Below, piece by piece: positions 46,311 through 58,074 of a stretch of 64,000 bases of DNA. The translations under genes and the position numbers were made by a program. Origin of the DNA: Paulownia fortunei (taxonomy: Eukaryota > Streptophyta > Magnoliopsida > Lamiales > Paulowniaceae); the NCBI GenBank assembly GCA_019321725.1, contig CM033114.1, positions 20,043,797 to 20,107,796 of the forward strand, read 5' to 3'. Positions within the stretch are counted from its first letter, which is position 1; every line of letters begins with the position of its first letter. The notes beneath the pieces were generated by a model. That model was not told the origin of the DNA and did not search any database. It saw only the letters and a list, made by a program, of their open reading frames with translations.

Positions 46311-47090
46311 GTTTTTCAGTTGGGTGCATGGTAAGTAGATAAGTCACAATCAAAGAAAATTTAATTAAATTAAATTCTAATCTATCAAACCAAAAATACG
46401 ATAATAGGTATTTATGTGTAAAACAACCATCTTTTGCTTATTTTAATTTGATCTAAAAAACTGTTTATATGTAGTTAATACAAAAGTGTCCAAAACAATA
46501 GGAATAAAAATTTCAAGAATTAATATTGGTACGAAAGGATCGGCTTAGGTGGCACGTTATGAAGAAAGTTTTAATTGGAGTAGTGAAAAATATTGCGGAC
46601 ACTAAGTTGTTGGCATGAAATTCTATCCATCGAGTTTTTGTACGTATTCTTAATTTATGTTTGGATCTGGATTTGAATTGATAGATTGGAAATTAAAATT
46701 TTTGAATTTATAATAATAAATATATTGAGTTTGTTTGAATAATTTTATATTATAATGAATTTTAAAATTTTAAATTTTTATTATAAATTATTTATTGAGT
46801 TATTGTGAAATCCACTTTATATAGAGTTAATTATTTGGAATTGTTAATTGAAAAACGATTTACAAATCTGATATAGCGGTGAGAAAACAGTTAACATAAG
46901 ATATTGTAACAATAAGAAATTTTTTAATTCAAATATGATTTAATTAAACTGAAATTGTACTAGAATTTTATACGGAAGTTAGGAAAAATTTAGATTATGA
47001 GAATCAAGAATTGAGAAATCCTAATTCCTAAACAAATTCTTTTTACAATGGGACAACATAATCTTCAAAACTTTCCTTTTGTTCGTATCT

Positions 47091-49308
47091 AGGGCTATAA
47101 TTGAACCGAATCAAACCAAATAGGAAAAAGTTCGAGCTCGACTTGTTTGAATTTTTCATAGACTCGAGGTCGATTCGAGTTTTTACAATTAAGTTTGAGC
47201 TCGGTTTGATTGAAAATTATTAAGCTCGCGAACGGCTCTAGCTCGATTTGAAAATGACTCGTTTAGTATGTTAAACGAGCTTAGTTCGAGCTCGAGCTTG
47301 TTAACCATAAAATTGAGATTGAGCTCGTTAAGCATAACACATTTCATTTCAAAAAATAGGAAATAACACCTGCAAAAACCAAAGTAATCACTTAAAACTA
47401 AAATCAAGGGCATAAGAGAGCTAGAGAAATATAGATGCTGCTGAAAAAAGCAAAACGAAAATGATATCATAACAAAATAAACTACGGAGGAGACCTCAAC
47501 TTGGTAGAAACTTAAAGTTAAACACAAAATGTTATAAAACAAGAAGCAAACAAAAATCTACTTTTAAATATGGTTTACATCAAATACATCTAGTTTTGTG
47601 CAACAATAACATTCTCAAGTTTATCCCTCTGATAAGGTGATAACAATTACAAGACCTACCATGAATCTCATATGATAACAACTGCAAGACCCACAATAAT
47701 CTCCTATAATAACAAACGCCCTACAAAATCCAACACAATACCCCAATTAAAAAAAAAAAGAGGAATTAACAATTAACAAGCATATAATAAGTACTATATA
47801 AATTTTCAAAGTAATCAACTTTATTAATTCCATAACAATAAACTTTACTAGAGCTATTGAAAGATGATATTTCGTGAAGGCGTTATAATCAAATACCAGT
47901 ACTGAAGAATAAGAGTGTGAATAAGTACGAAAATAGAAACATAATTACTTGTTAAATATATGTGATAAATTGGTTTTATATTAATAATTCATATGGTTTT
48001 TGATTAACATTTAATTTATTTTCAAGTGTTGTTGTTACTTTTTATGCATTTAATTTGAAATCTAGTTTGAAATCTTATAGATAATGATAATAAGAGAAGA
48101 AAATAGAAATAAATCAAAAATTTGGTTGAAATGTTGAAGAATTCGAGTTGTGGTGCTACTGATGACAATTTTTGTATTTCAATCATAACTCTCGGCTCTA
48201 ATTTTCTATTAACTTGATTCTTGATCCAATAGAAATATAAAAGATAGATATACAACTTTTATGTTTACTATAAAATTCAATTCTTTTGATTTCAATGAGA
48301 ACAATCGAGTTCAATGGTCAGCACCGGATTGAACTTTTCTAGTATGACATATATTGGTATTTCAGATATAACTCTCTCTAAAAATATCATATTTAGTTAA
48401 TTCAAGTGCCCATAGAAAGTTAAGATATAGATCTACTATTCATGAGAAGATATCAAAATCCAATTCGGTGTAAAAAGAGGTAAAAAATCAGTTGCAATAT
48501 GATAAATAATGTCAAAGTGCTGAAATGAAGGCTGTATGGACATAATACATGACACCTAGGTGCCAAAACAGAGCGCTTAGGCGCCATCCGAGGCTATCAG
48601 GACAGAATACACAATGCCTAGGCACCGCTATTCCACGCTTAAGTACTGCCCTTCCAACAAAAAAGACGTTGGTGCATTTTTTTGGCGACAAGTGGCAATG
48701 AAGGATGAATTTTGGCATTTTTATGAGATATAGACATTAGATACACTTATACATCATAAGGATAATTCTATAGTTCAGCAAAATTATGATAATTTAAGAA
48801 CATGGGTGATGAATTATCTCACTCTTGAAACATGAGTGACCTTAGTAAGCCTGGTGGAAAAATTGGGTGATTAAAGTTGCATTTTGCCCTATGCAGTTCA
48901 TATCAATTGTTTGAAGCATTTTGTCAAAGACCTAATAAATAAATTCAAAGAATAATATATGAATGCAAATTTTTGTCATCCCTCTTTAATCTAACAAAAC
49001 ATTTGATATATGCAGTTTATATAAAATGTTTGAGATATTTTGTCAAACACCTAATAGATAAATTGAAACAACAACATATGAATGCAGATTTTTATCTTCC
49101 CTCTTCAAATATCATAACATAGAATAATATAAATGAGCAGGCTCGCGAGCTAACGAGCTAAATACTATTAGGCTTAAACTCGATTCGATAAAATTTTTTA
49201 GCCCGAACTCGAGCTTGGCTCATTTAAATTAATGATCGATCTCGAATGAATTTTTTTTCGAGTCGAGATTTGAATAGCTTACGAGCAATTTGGTTCGTTT
49301 ACAACCCT
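47091..49308. mobile_element. Non-autonomous TIR element, MULE-like
   Basis: Left end agggctataattgaaccgaa; reverse complement of the right end aagggttgtaaacgaaccaa. Both ends are followed by about 200 bp rich in gagctcga/tcgagctc words (47130-47335 and 49135-49290), giving long degenerate terminal inverted repeats. Flanks ttcgtatct and tttgtatcc are candidate 9-bp target duplications with two mismatches and a small offset. The interior (47340-49130) has no transposase. Confidence 0.55.
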
Positions 49309-49449
49309 TTTTGTATCCTAATTTTTTACAACTATAAAGAAGGAAACACCAAATAGATCGTTACAAACATCCTAGTATTTGCAGGAGTTTCAAAAATCTC
49401 TTTTACCCTTTCAATAAACCTACAGAGAGAAAATTAGTATTCTGACATG

Positions 49450-49911
49450 GCTCGTGCTAGGAACAACTATTCTCCTCCACCATAAACAGGCCTTCTCCAC
49501 CGCCGCCCCGCTCATTCTCCCATAAACTTCCACTCTATCCAATAATCACCTCTTGCCGCCGCTGCAGATCCTCACGGTTACTTTCCCCCGCATTATCTTC
49601 CTTATCCTAGACAAGCTAAAAACGCTGCGAGATTTGAGTATTTGCATCAAGAAACTATCAACAACCCACAACATACGATGATTAATCCTGCTAATCCAAG
49701 TTCTAGGTTTTTGATATATAGCCATCCTCCAAGATTCGAGCATCGTTAAGATCATACTAATGACATTTTTAATAGTTATGCAATCCATCAAGAAGATAAG
49801 ACACTGATATTGCATTCGTCTGATACTGATGGTCTGTCGGACATCTTTTTCGATAGATGGTCTGTCCAGAAATCACTATTGAGACAACTTTTCCTTTGCC
49901 AAGATCATTTG
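49450..49911 (+). pseudogene. Degraded coding-like region 5' of copia insertion
   Basis: From 49449, MARARNNYSPPP is followed by a stop. A long coding-like stretch then reads ADPHGYFPPHYLPYPRQAKN, AARFEYLHQETINN and, after a TAA near 49753, DHTNDIFNSYAIHQEDKTLI. Base composition is higher in GC than the surroundings. I do not recognise a family from this part. It abuts the retrotransposon, beyond which a RING-type scrap is found (57330-57466), so the two may be halves of one old gene. Confidence 0.4.
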
Positions 49912-50361
49912 TGACGGAATTAAAACAATGAATTTCATGAATTTTCTAATAAAAATTCATGTTAAAGTTAAAGAATCTTTAAAGTTGATTCACTTATCTT
50001 TTCTTGTATTTTTATACTTGAACAAAGTATAGAAACCAATCACCTATAGAAATGGCTTCACTTCCACAATTCAAATGCTCCTTTTTATTGTGTCTTATAC
50101 TTGATCACTATGACCCTTCTTTCTTATTATTTTTTGTATTGTTTTCTTTTCTTTTTTGTTTACAGAAAGATAAGAAGCATTTTATTCAAAGTTAACTTCT
50201 GATAGGGAGGATTTTTTTAAACGTGTTGTAGTGGGATGGTTTTCTACACCAAGAAACCACCCTTATTCAAACTATTTCTACCAAAATAATTTCAAATTAT
50301 TTGGGTTGGGTCAGCTCTCATGGATGACCCAATAACCTATTTTATTTATTTATTTCTAATA
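49912..50361 (-). repeat. 3' LTR of the minus-strand copia element
   Basis: Matches 56882-57326. It begins tgacggaattaaaac on the plus strand (ends ..CA convention on the minus strand). The outer/inner end ctaata differs from cttaca in the other LTR, showing point decay. Confidence 0.9.
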
Positions 50362-51463
50362 TCTCCCACTCGCACATGAGGGTTAGACCATCGTCTATTG
50401 TGATCATAAATACACTATTAATTTCATACGTGCAAAATGGATTATGTGACCAGCAAGCATATCAAGTAAGAGCTTAGAGCTATACACCGGTTAAGGATAT
50501 ATAGCAGCTCAATTCCAAATATGTATAAGAACAATTAACTTTCTATACCCTAAATGTCTTTTTACTACACTAATCAACGTATCTCTTATCCCTTCGTCAA
50601 TATATATACAAGAGCATACTTGATTCAAAAAATATGCTATGTATTCACAATTATGTTCTAACAACTAAGTTAAACATAATTAGCCGGCTTGTGAATGCAA
50701 GACAGGTGTTAGTAAAATTCAGCCTTCTTTTTCCACTAAAATCTCTCAACTCTATTATAGCTGCTTTCTTAGACATGTACCACATTACCGAATCATCCAT
50801 GACTATTGATAACATGCTAAAGTAGCAACACTAAAATAAAGTCTCAAGAAGTAGTTGAAAATTTAAGGGTATAAAATGAGGTCAAATAAACCTCTGGGTC
50901 TCACACAATGGGAAAACAGGGACTTATTTACTCATTACCCAAATAGTCAAATAAGCACACGTGGTATGAAAACACGTGTTATGATGTGTATCTTCCTTCT
51001 TGGAAGTGTATGTCTTTCACTCTTAAATAACACATCATACAGATCTTAGTTCAAATGTGTCTTAACACTTAACTTGAGTTCTCTTCTTGTTTGTCCTCCA
51101 TATATATAATAATCTAAGAAAACTCTCATCTGGCTACTAGACAAGTCCAACGGATTGTGGGAAATCCATTTCGATTACAAAATTTTAAATAGTAATTTCA
51201 TCTTAATAATATTATCAAGGCGACATGTGTATAACTTTGTCCTCAACAAATTTAATATTGTCTCATCTGTGCACACTACTTGGTGTCAAAGACGATTGCT
51301 TGTGTGAGAGAGCTAATCTCAACTTGTTAGACATTTAAATTGAAGACATATCATATAAAAGCAATATGTGTGTGTAACATATAATCAAATGTCATAACAA
51401 TAATGAGCGTAACATAATATTTATATGTTTAATTATAATTACATTCTACGCAAACCAAGAGAC

Positions 51464-54400
51464 CTAACATGACTCATAAAGACATCTCTGGGTATTTGGC
51501 TTAGTAAGAGGATCAGCCACCATAAAATACGTAGACATATACTTTAAAATCACCTCTTTCTTCTCAATTATATATCTGATAAAATTGTATTTTGTATCGA
51601 TGTGTTTGATTTTGCAATGATATTTGGGGTCTTTAGTGTAAGCAATAACTAATTGATTATTACAGCAAATTATTACAGCTCCCACGTAACTGCTTACTAC
51701 TCCCAAATGATGTAAGAATCTTCTCAATTAAACACCTTCTTGTACTGTAGAGGCACATGCCACAAATTCTGCTTCCATTGTGGATAGCGATAGACAAGTT
51801 TGTTTCTTGCTTCTCCAAGAGATAGCACCACCATTTAGCAAGAAAACATATCCAGATATGGACTTACGTTCATCAAAATCACCACCCCAGTCAGCATCTA
51901 TGTATCATTTCAGCAATAGATCTTTTCCTTGATAATAAAGAAAATAATCTGCAGTGCCTTTCAGGTGTCTAAAAATCCTTTTAACTGCACTCAAGTATCT
52001 TCGTCCTGGATTGGATTGATACCTGCTAACCAGACCTACGGCATAACAAATATTAGGACAAGTACACATCATAGCATACATCAGACTCCCAACAACACTT
52101 GAATATGATACTTTAGACATCTCTTGTTTTTCTTCTGAAGTGTTTGGGAACATTTCTCGACTTAAACTTTCGCCTTTTGCCACAGGAGTATCGATGGGCT
52201 TGCAACTTTCTATTCTGAATCATTCTAAAATCTTCTTAATATATGATTCTTGAGATAACGCAAGTAGTCTCTTAGAACGATCTTTAAGAATTTTAACACT
52301 ATGAATGTAATTCGCCTCACCCATATCTTTCATCTTGAAGTTGAAAGATAACCATTTCTTAATAGTTTGAACATACTCCTTATCATTACCGGCTAACAAT
52401 ATGTCATCGACATAAAGAAATAGAATTACAAACTTTCTATTGGACATTTTTACATAAACACAATGGTCTTCATCTATCATGACGAAGTTATATGAGATTA
52501 TCGCTTTGTGAAATCTCAAATACCATTGTTTGGAAGACTGCTTAAGGCCATAAATTGATCTATTCAATTTGCAGACTTTATTTTCTTGGCCTATGATAAC
52601 AAACCTACTGGTTGTTCTATGTAGATTTCTTCTTCAAATTCTCCATTGAGAAAAACCGTCTTAACATCCATTTGATGTAATTCTAAATCCAAATTAGCTA
52701 TTATAGCCAATAGTAGGCGAATAGAGATAAATCTTACTACTGGCGAAAAGATTTTTTCATAATCAATTCTCTCTTGTTGGGTATAACTTTTGGCTACTAG
52801 TCAAGCCTTATATCTTTCAATAGTTCCATCAGCCTTTCTTTTAATTTTAAGGACCCATTTGTTCCCAATATTGCGCCCAAATGGAAAATCAACCAGTTCC
52901 CAGACATGGTTTAATTCCGTAGACTCTATTTCTTCTTTTATTATTTTCATCCATTTGTGCTTTGAAGGATAAGACAGAGCGTCATTTATATTTTTAGGCT
53001 CTTCTTCATCTACTAGAGATATGATAAAAACATGCTCTTCAATCTCATAATGATGTTTGGACAAACCTTTTCTATTACTTTTTTGAAGTTGAGATTTAGA
53101 TAGATCATTTTGATGAGAATTGCTCCCACTGGGATCAAGTGTCAACTCATCCTCTTGATTTTTTAACGATCCATCTTGCATATAGTCATTATCTGAATTA
53201 AACAACTCAAATAAAGGTTCTCTTTCCTTTATTTCACCTCTACTAGGAATATTCTATCTCAGTAATACTTCCATCATCTTGTTCACCTATGAACACATAA
53301 CTTTTAGACTGCTCAGAGTATCTGATAAAAATACACCTCTTTCCTTCAAGGACCTAACTTTTCAAATTTATTGGAAGAGTCATGAATGTAAGCAGTTGAT
53401 CCCCAGGGTCTAAGGTTGCTTAGGTCTGGATTTCTACCAGTCCAAAGTTCATATAGTGTAGAAGACACTGATTTTGAAGGCATTTTGTTCAAAATATGTG
53501 CCGTAGTTAACAAAGTATCTCCCCAAACTAAAATGGGTAAGTTAGCTTGCGCCATCATAGACCTCGTCATATCTAATAATGTTCTAGTCCTTCTTTCATC
53601 AACATTATTTTATTGAGGTGTGTGAGGAATAGTTAATTATCTAATTATACCTTTTTTATTACATAGATCTTTGAATTAATCAGATAGATATTCACACCCT
53701 CGATCAATCCTTAAAGTTTTTATTGTTTTATCCATTTGATTTTTCACTTCATTTACATAACGTCTAAAACACTCTAGTGCCTCAGACTTATGAGAAATCA
53801 AATAGATATAACCAAAACGCGTAAAATCATCTATAAATATAATGAAATATGAGGCTCCATGCCTAGCCTTCATACTCATTGGACCACAAATATCCGAATA
53901 GATTAATTGCAATGGAAATTCTGCCCTAATGGCCTTCCCAAATGATTTTCGTGTTATCTTTCCAGCAAGACAATATTCACATGTAGGCAAATCAACTTTA
54001 GAAAGAGAACCCAATAGTCCCACTTTCATTAGTCGATTCATCCTGTCTTACCCAATGTGACCTAATCTAGCGTGCCAAGTATAAACATCTACATTGCAAC
54101 ACTAGATGAACAAACGTTTAGCGAAATATAACGATCAACATAATAGTTATACATTTGTTTGTCACAATTCAACACCATACAACCATCCCTATGACGTCCA
54201 CTCCCATAATACATATTATCATAGTAAATATGAATCAAACCATTACTAAAGTTCAAGCTAAAACCTAATCCTAGAAGAACAATAACTGAAATCAAATTTC
54301 ATCGAATCTCTGGTGCATAGAGGATATCATGTAGAATAAGTGTTTGACCACCATGCAACTCCAGTTTGCAAGTGCTAATGCCTTTGACTTCAACTCAGGC

Positions 54401-54640
54401 ATTATTTCCTACATATATCCACCTCGTACGACAAGAAACTTGATGAAAATCCACAAACGCTTCAAGATCTCTAGTTACATGGTCTGTTTCACTTGAGTCT
54501 ATAATCCACGCATGATATTAATTAATTAATAAAATAGTACTAGAGACATATATAACACTTAAAGAAACGTTATTAAGTGCTACCTTTTTAGGTTCACGGC
54601 ACTCACGAGTGAAATAACCAAGTGCTTGACAGTTATAACA
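51464..54640 (-). pseudogene. copia pol remnant (minus strand)
   Basis: In minus-strand order: GAG-pre-integrase/integrase (MNRLMKVGLLGSLSKVDLPT, CEYCLAGKITRKSFG, LIYSDICGPMS, TLRIDRGCEYLSD) at about 54041-53676 and 53570-53346; RT (IKEEIESTELNHVWELVDFP at about 52940, then NRSIYGLKQSSKQWYLRF, with the active site FLYVDDILLAGND at about 52420-52385); RNase H (VVGSLMYAMMCTCPNICYAV at about 52110, MEAEFVACASTVQEGV, KHIDTKYNFIRYIIEKKEVI at about 51610). Stops between blocks (for example near 52220, 51905, 53675) disable it. The domains are long and well preserved between stops. Confidence 0.88.
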
Positions 54641-55439
54641 CTTCATTTTGCTCGTCTTTCTTCTTCCCAAAACGCTTACATTTGTTCTTATGGTTAGGAT
54701 TCAGGTTGTTCTTCTTGCACCCTTCTCCAATCTCTTTTCCTTTCTTACTTTTTTTCCAGTTCCTCTTGCATTTAAAGCCCGAAGCCTTTTTGAAACTAGA
54801 CTCAGCTACAAAAGCATTTGCTATGGATTTCACAGCACCAAGCCGCTCATCCTCAAGTTTAACATGGCGAGCAGTATCAGAGAAAGTCTTAATGCTATCA
54901 TTATGAGTCAGATTGACTTTTAGATGCTCTTAGTTATCCGAAAGAGATCGTATCAAAGCTTGAACTTGCTGCTCATCAGAGAGGATATGAACAAATAACT
55001 TAAATTCACGTATCATGTTTGATATAGTTCTCAGATGTTGTTTAATATTATGATCAACTTGCTTTTTATAAGTGTCAAACTTGATAATCAACTGCCTCAG
55101 ACGAGTGATAGTCGTACCTCCATATTTTTCCTTGAGGTACATCCAGATATCATGAGCAGTAGCATGCTGCTCACACTCGTGAATGAGGTCATCAATCACA
55201 AAGCTAACCAGAATAGCACGAGCAGTGGAGTCTTTCTTCTTCCATGCTTGGTAAGCCTCTTGATCCCTTCTCTGTTGAGCAGTATTGCCCACACCAGGAT
55301 CTTGCATGATTTGGTTGATGCCCTCCAAGGCATCTTGTTCATATAGTACATACCAAATCTTATGGCACTAAGTGTCATAGTTGTCGTCATTCACTTTATC
55401 ACCTTTGTTAAGGTCAGCTGTGATAGATTTTGATGCCAT
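54641..55439 (-). pseudogene. copia gag remnant (minus strand)
   Basis: The ATG at 55439 (minus) reads MASKSITADLNKGDKVNDDN then DT-stop-CHKIWYVLYEQDALEG, where a TAG replaces a codon that is Trp in the family. The gag UBN2-type region continues: AYQAWKKKDSTARAILVSFV, WMYLKEKYGGTTITRLRQLI, HLRTISNMIREFKLF. A stop after SLSDN (near 54930) and another near 54630 break it. The basic stretch RNWKKSKKGKEIGEGCKKN precedes the position of the nucleocapsid knuckle, which is damaged. Confidence 0.82.
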
Positions 55440-56868
55440 GGTCTGTATTTTAAAAGGTGATTACACGTTAATGCTCATTAAACAAACACATTTAATTTTT
55501 TTTTGTACTTAAAATTAATATTCATGATAAGTTTACATATGGTATAGATTCAAAAGTTCACTTAGTTCCTAATCATCATCTATAATCCAAATATTTGTTA
55601 TCATAAATTTAATTTTGGAGTAACAAAAAAAATATCAATAAGTTCAAGGTGAGAATTACTTAAATTCTTCCAACCTAAAAAAAATCCCACTTAATTGTAT
55701 AACTCATGCTAAAACAAACATATGTACATAATGAGTTATCTCCTTAAGGAAAATAATTTTTTTTTCTAACATATAAATGAGACACCATATTAGTCATTCC
55801 TTCTGAAAGCCTATCTGTTGGAGCAAACTTTAAGATACGACGACCAAAATTTATCCTCAAAGATAATGATTTCTTCATCTTGAGTTCCATCTCTTTCCTC
55901 CATATCTTAATCAATCTTGATCTCAATGCTTTAAGATCTATGTCTTCATCTCGGTCAATTATTTCATTAATAATATTATTTCACTTTTCGAGTAGAGAAT
56001 TTTTAATCATTCGGCATTCTACATAATAACTATGTCCATTGAAATTGTGACCCTAATGAAGAAACTCCTTGTGTTTTTCCTTCATTATAAAAAGATGTTG
56101 TGACAAAGAGTGATTCGCATTCATTTTATAATTCTGATAGATTTCCCACTTTGCCAAACGCTCTAGAGTTCTTCTTTCTCTAGCTTCCCCATCGAGGATG
56201 CTAAAAGTGTGTCTGATTATCATCATATCTAAAAAATGGGAATAAATATTAGATTGGACATAAAGCTAATCCTAATATTTAAAAATACAAGATAAAACAC
56301 TTAAAATTGTAAACATGCTCAATTCTATAATTTTCTTGTATGAAAAATTAATTTTCATACATAATTTAATGAGCACATTAATTAAAACTAAGTTATAAAT
56401 TTTCATCCAAGTAGCCAAAGTATAGGAAATATTTTTCAGAATTTATTAAAAAAAATTCAGAATTTTTTCAGTCAAAACAAATATTTTTCTGTAATTTCAT
56501 ACAATTTTTAAAGGTAAAAAAATTATAAAAAATATTTTTCAACTCAAAAAAATAAGTTTTAAATCACATAAAAATAGAAAATTAAATTCTGATGACAACC
56601 GTATCATTTTCATGAAAAATCAACGACCGGGAGGCTGCGCACGTGCCCTCTCGTATCGTTGAGAGTGGGACGGGCCGCCACGGCGCGTTATCTACACGCG
56701 CCATTTTTCGGTTGTTTTAAGGCATGCTACTACAACATATAAACATGCTTTCTTTAAAATCTGAAAGCATAATTCGAAGCATATTAAGATTTACCATAAA
56801 AGAGCATAATTATCCACACAATCATGCTTAAAACATATGAAATAATAATAGGATATCAACTAAAACAC

Positions 56869-56880
56869 GCTCTGATACCA
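56869..56880 (-). other. Primer binding site of copia element
   Basis: The minus strand reads tggtatcagagc, complementary to the 3' end of plant initiator tRNA-Met, one base inside the 5' LTR end. This is diagnostic of plant copia elements and fixes the element's orientation. Confidence 0.9.
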
Positions 56881-56881
56881 T

Positions 56882-57326
56882 TGACGGAATTAAAACAACG
56901 AATTTCATGAATTTTCTAATAAAAATTCATATAAAAAATAAGGATCTTTAAAGTTGATTCACTTGCCTTTTTTTGTATTTTTATAGTTAAACAAGATATA
57001 GAAACCAATCACCTATGGACATGTCTTCACTTCCATAATCAAAATGCTCTTTTTTATTGTTTCTTACACTTGATCACTATAACCTTTTTTCTTATTCTTT
57101 TCTACATCGTTTTCTTTTCTTTTTTATTTACAGAGAGATAAGAAGCATTTTATTCAGAGATAACTTATGATAGAGAGTTTTTTTTAAACGTGTTGTGATG
57201 GGGTGGTTTTCTACTCCAAAAAACCACCTTTATTCAAATTATTCCCACCAAAATAATTTTAAATTATTTGAGTCGGAACAGCTCTCATGAAATCCGTTAA
57301 TCTATTTTATTTATTTATTTCTTACA
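56882..57326 (-). repeat. 5' LTR of the minus-strand copia element
   Basis: 445 bp, TG..CA ends on the minus strand (tgtaagaaataa ... ttccgtca). It pairs with 49912-50361. Confidence 0.92.
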
Positions 57327-57329
57327 ATT

Positions 57330-57466
57330 TGTAATCGGACGTCGCATATCACAATGATGTTGGCCGACAAGAAATATGTGTTGTACATGTGTTGTTTGCC
57401 AAGATCATTTGTTTGAAGAAAACGAGAAGATTGCAACTCTTGTAATGCCAATGGACTCATTATAGG
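57330..57466 (+). pseudogene. RING-finger-like remnant
   Basis: The plus strand from about 57350 reads NMCCTCVVCQDHLFEENEKI then ATLVMPMDSL and a stop. CVVCQD followed by an acidic stretch and EKIATL matches the first half of RING-H2 domains of plant E3 ligases (CVVCQDE...E.KIGTL.CGH type). The CGH metal ligands expected next are missing. It lies just outside the right target duplication of the copia element, and the 17-bp word tttgccaagatcatttg occurs here (57390) and also immediately left of the element (49895). Confidence 0.4.
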
Positions 57467-57739
57467 GCTCTGAGAGTTTTTGTTTTCTTTTATTTCGTAC
57501 AAGGTTATTTCAACTTGTATTTGGAGAGTTCATAATGATAGTCAAAAACAAATTTTGGTTTTTGGGTAATTGGGCGGCCCAATTAAATTTGATTTATTTT
57601 TCTGATCTGAATAGTGAACTTGAAAGTGGACTGGACTTGTAACAACATAATCTATCCCAGTTAAAAAGCAACAGAAAAATGAAATGGTAAAAACAATAAC
57701 AAGCCTAATTCCTAATTGCTGTTACATTCTTAGAAGGAA

Positions 57740-58074
57740 TTGAATCTGAATCTTTCACCACCATTGCATGAAAATCCAAAGATGGAACTCAAAAAGATTT
57801 CTATCTGTCCCTATTTTATCAGTGTTTCTTTTATTGGAGTTTGTTTATTTATTATGGGACTGTATTTGTATTCATTGAAGTCAATTTCTTGGTTTTTATA
57901 TGTATTTTCCCATTCTTGGTGTTTGTTCTCATGGATCCTGGTTATGTGCTTAAACAGAATCAAGGCCCACATGAATTCAAAAAAAAATGTGCGCCTTTTC
58001 TTGATGTATCACTTTTTTCAACATTTGGGAAGAGTCTTTTTTTTTTTTTTTTCAATTTATTGAATTGTGGTTAA
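57740..58074 (+). pseudogene. Possible DHHC palmitoyltransferase first-exon fragment
   Basis: An ATG at 57782 opens MELKKISICPYFISVSFIGV, a short lead followed by a hydrophobic segment. After a one-base change of frame it continues YYGTVFVFIEVNFLVFICIF and FVLMDPGYVLKQNQGPHEF. Two transmembrane segments with VFVFIE between them and a DPG motif after the second resemble the N terminus of plant DHHC-type S-acyltransferases. No DHHC domain or later exons follow; a poly-T tract starts at 58035. The assignment is tentative. Confidence 0.3.

Larger units (their letters stand above)
41970..46440 (+). repeat. Segmental duplication copy 1 (matches 60465-64000)
   Basis: Collinear homology with 60465-64000: ttgtcttgtgaggtatttat (42111) against ttgtcttgtaagatatttat (60722), the secreted-peptide gene, the upstream block gctgatataaaaaaggggtg (44081 and 62589), the conserved block near 45415, and ccatcttttgcttattttaa (46428) against ccattttttgcttattttaa (63969). 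Copy 1 carries two extra insertions: the MITE at 44756-45058 and about 600 bp at 45690-46310. Confidence 0.85.
49912..57326 (-). mobile_element. Ty1/copia retrotransposon with both LTRs (minus strand)
   Basis: Structurally complete: LTRs 49912-50361 and 56882-57326, a tRNA-Met-type primer site at 56869-56880, a purine-rich tract beside the 3' LTR near 50362-50370, and a perfect 5-bp target duplication atttg (49907-49911 and 57327-57331). Domain order gag-protease-integrase-RT-RNase H runs on the minus strand. All reading frames are interrupted, so it is non-autonomous. LTRs differ at many positions, so insertion is not recent. Length 7415 bp. The stretch 55440-56868 is untranslated leader with no domain I recognise. 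Confidence 0.92.

Noticed and set aside
49546..49815. 89-codon minus-strand frame
   Set aside because: Opposite the coding-like plus-strand stretch and without a recognisable domain; treated as a shadow.
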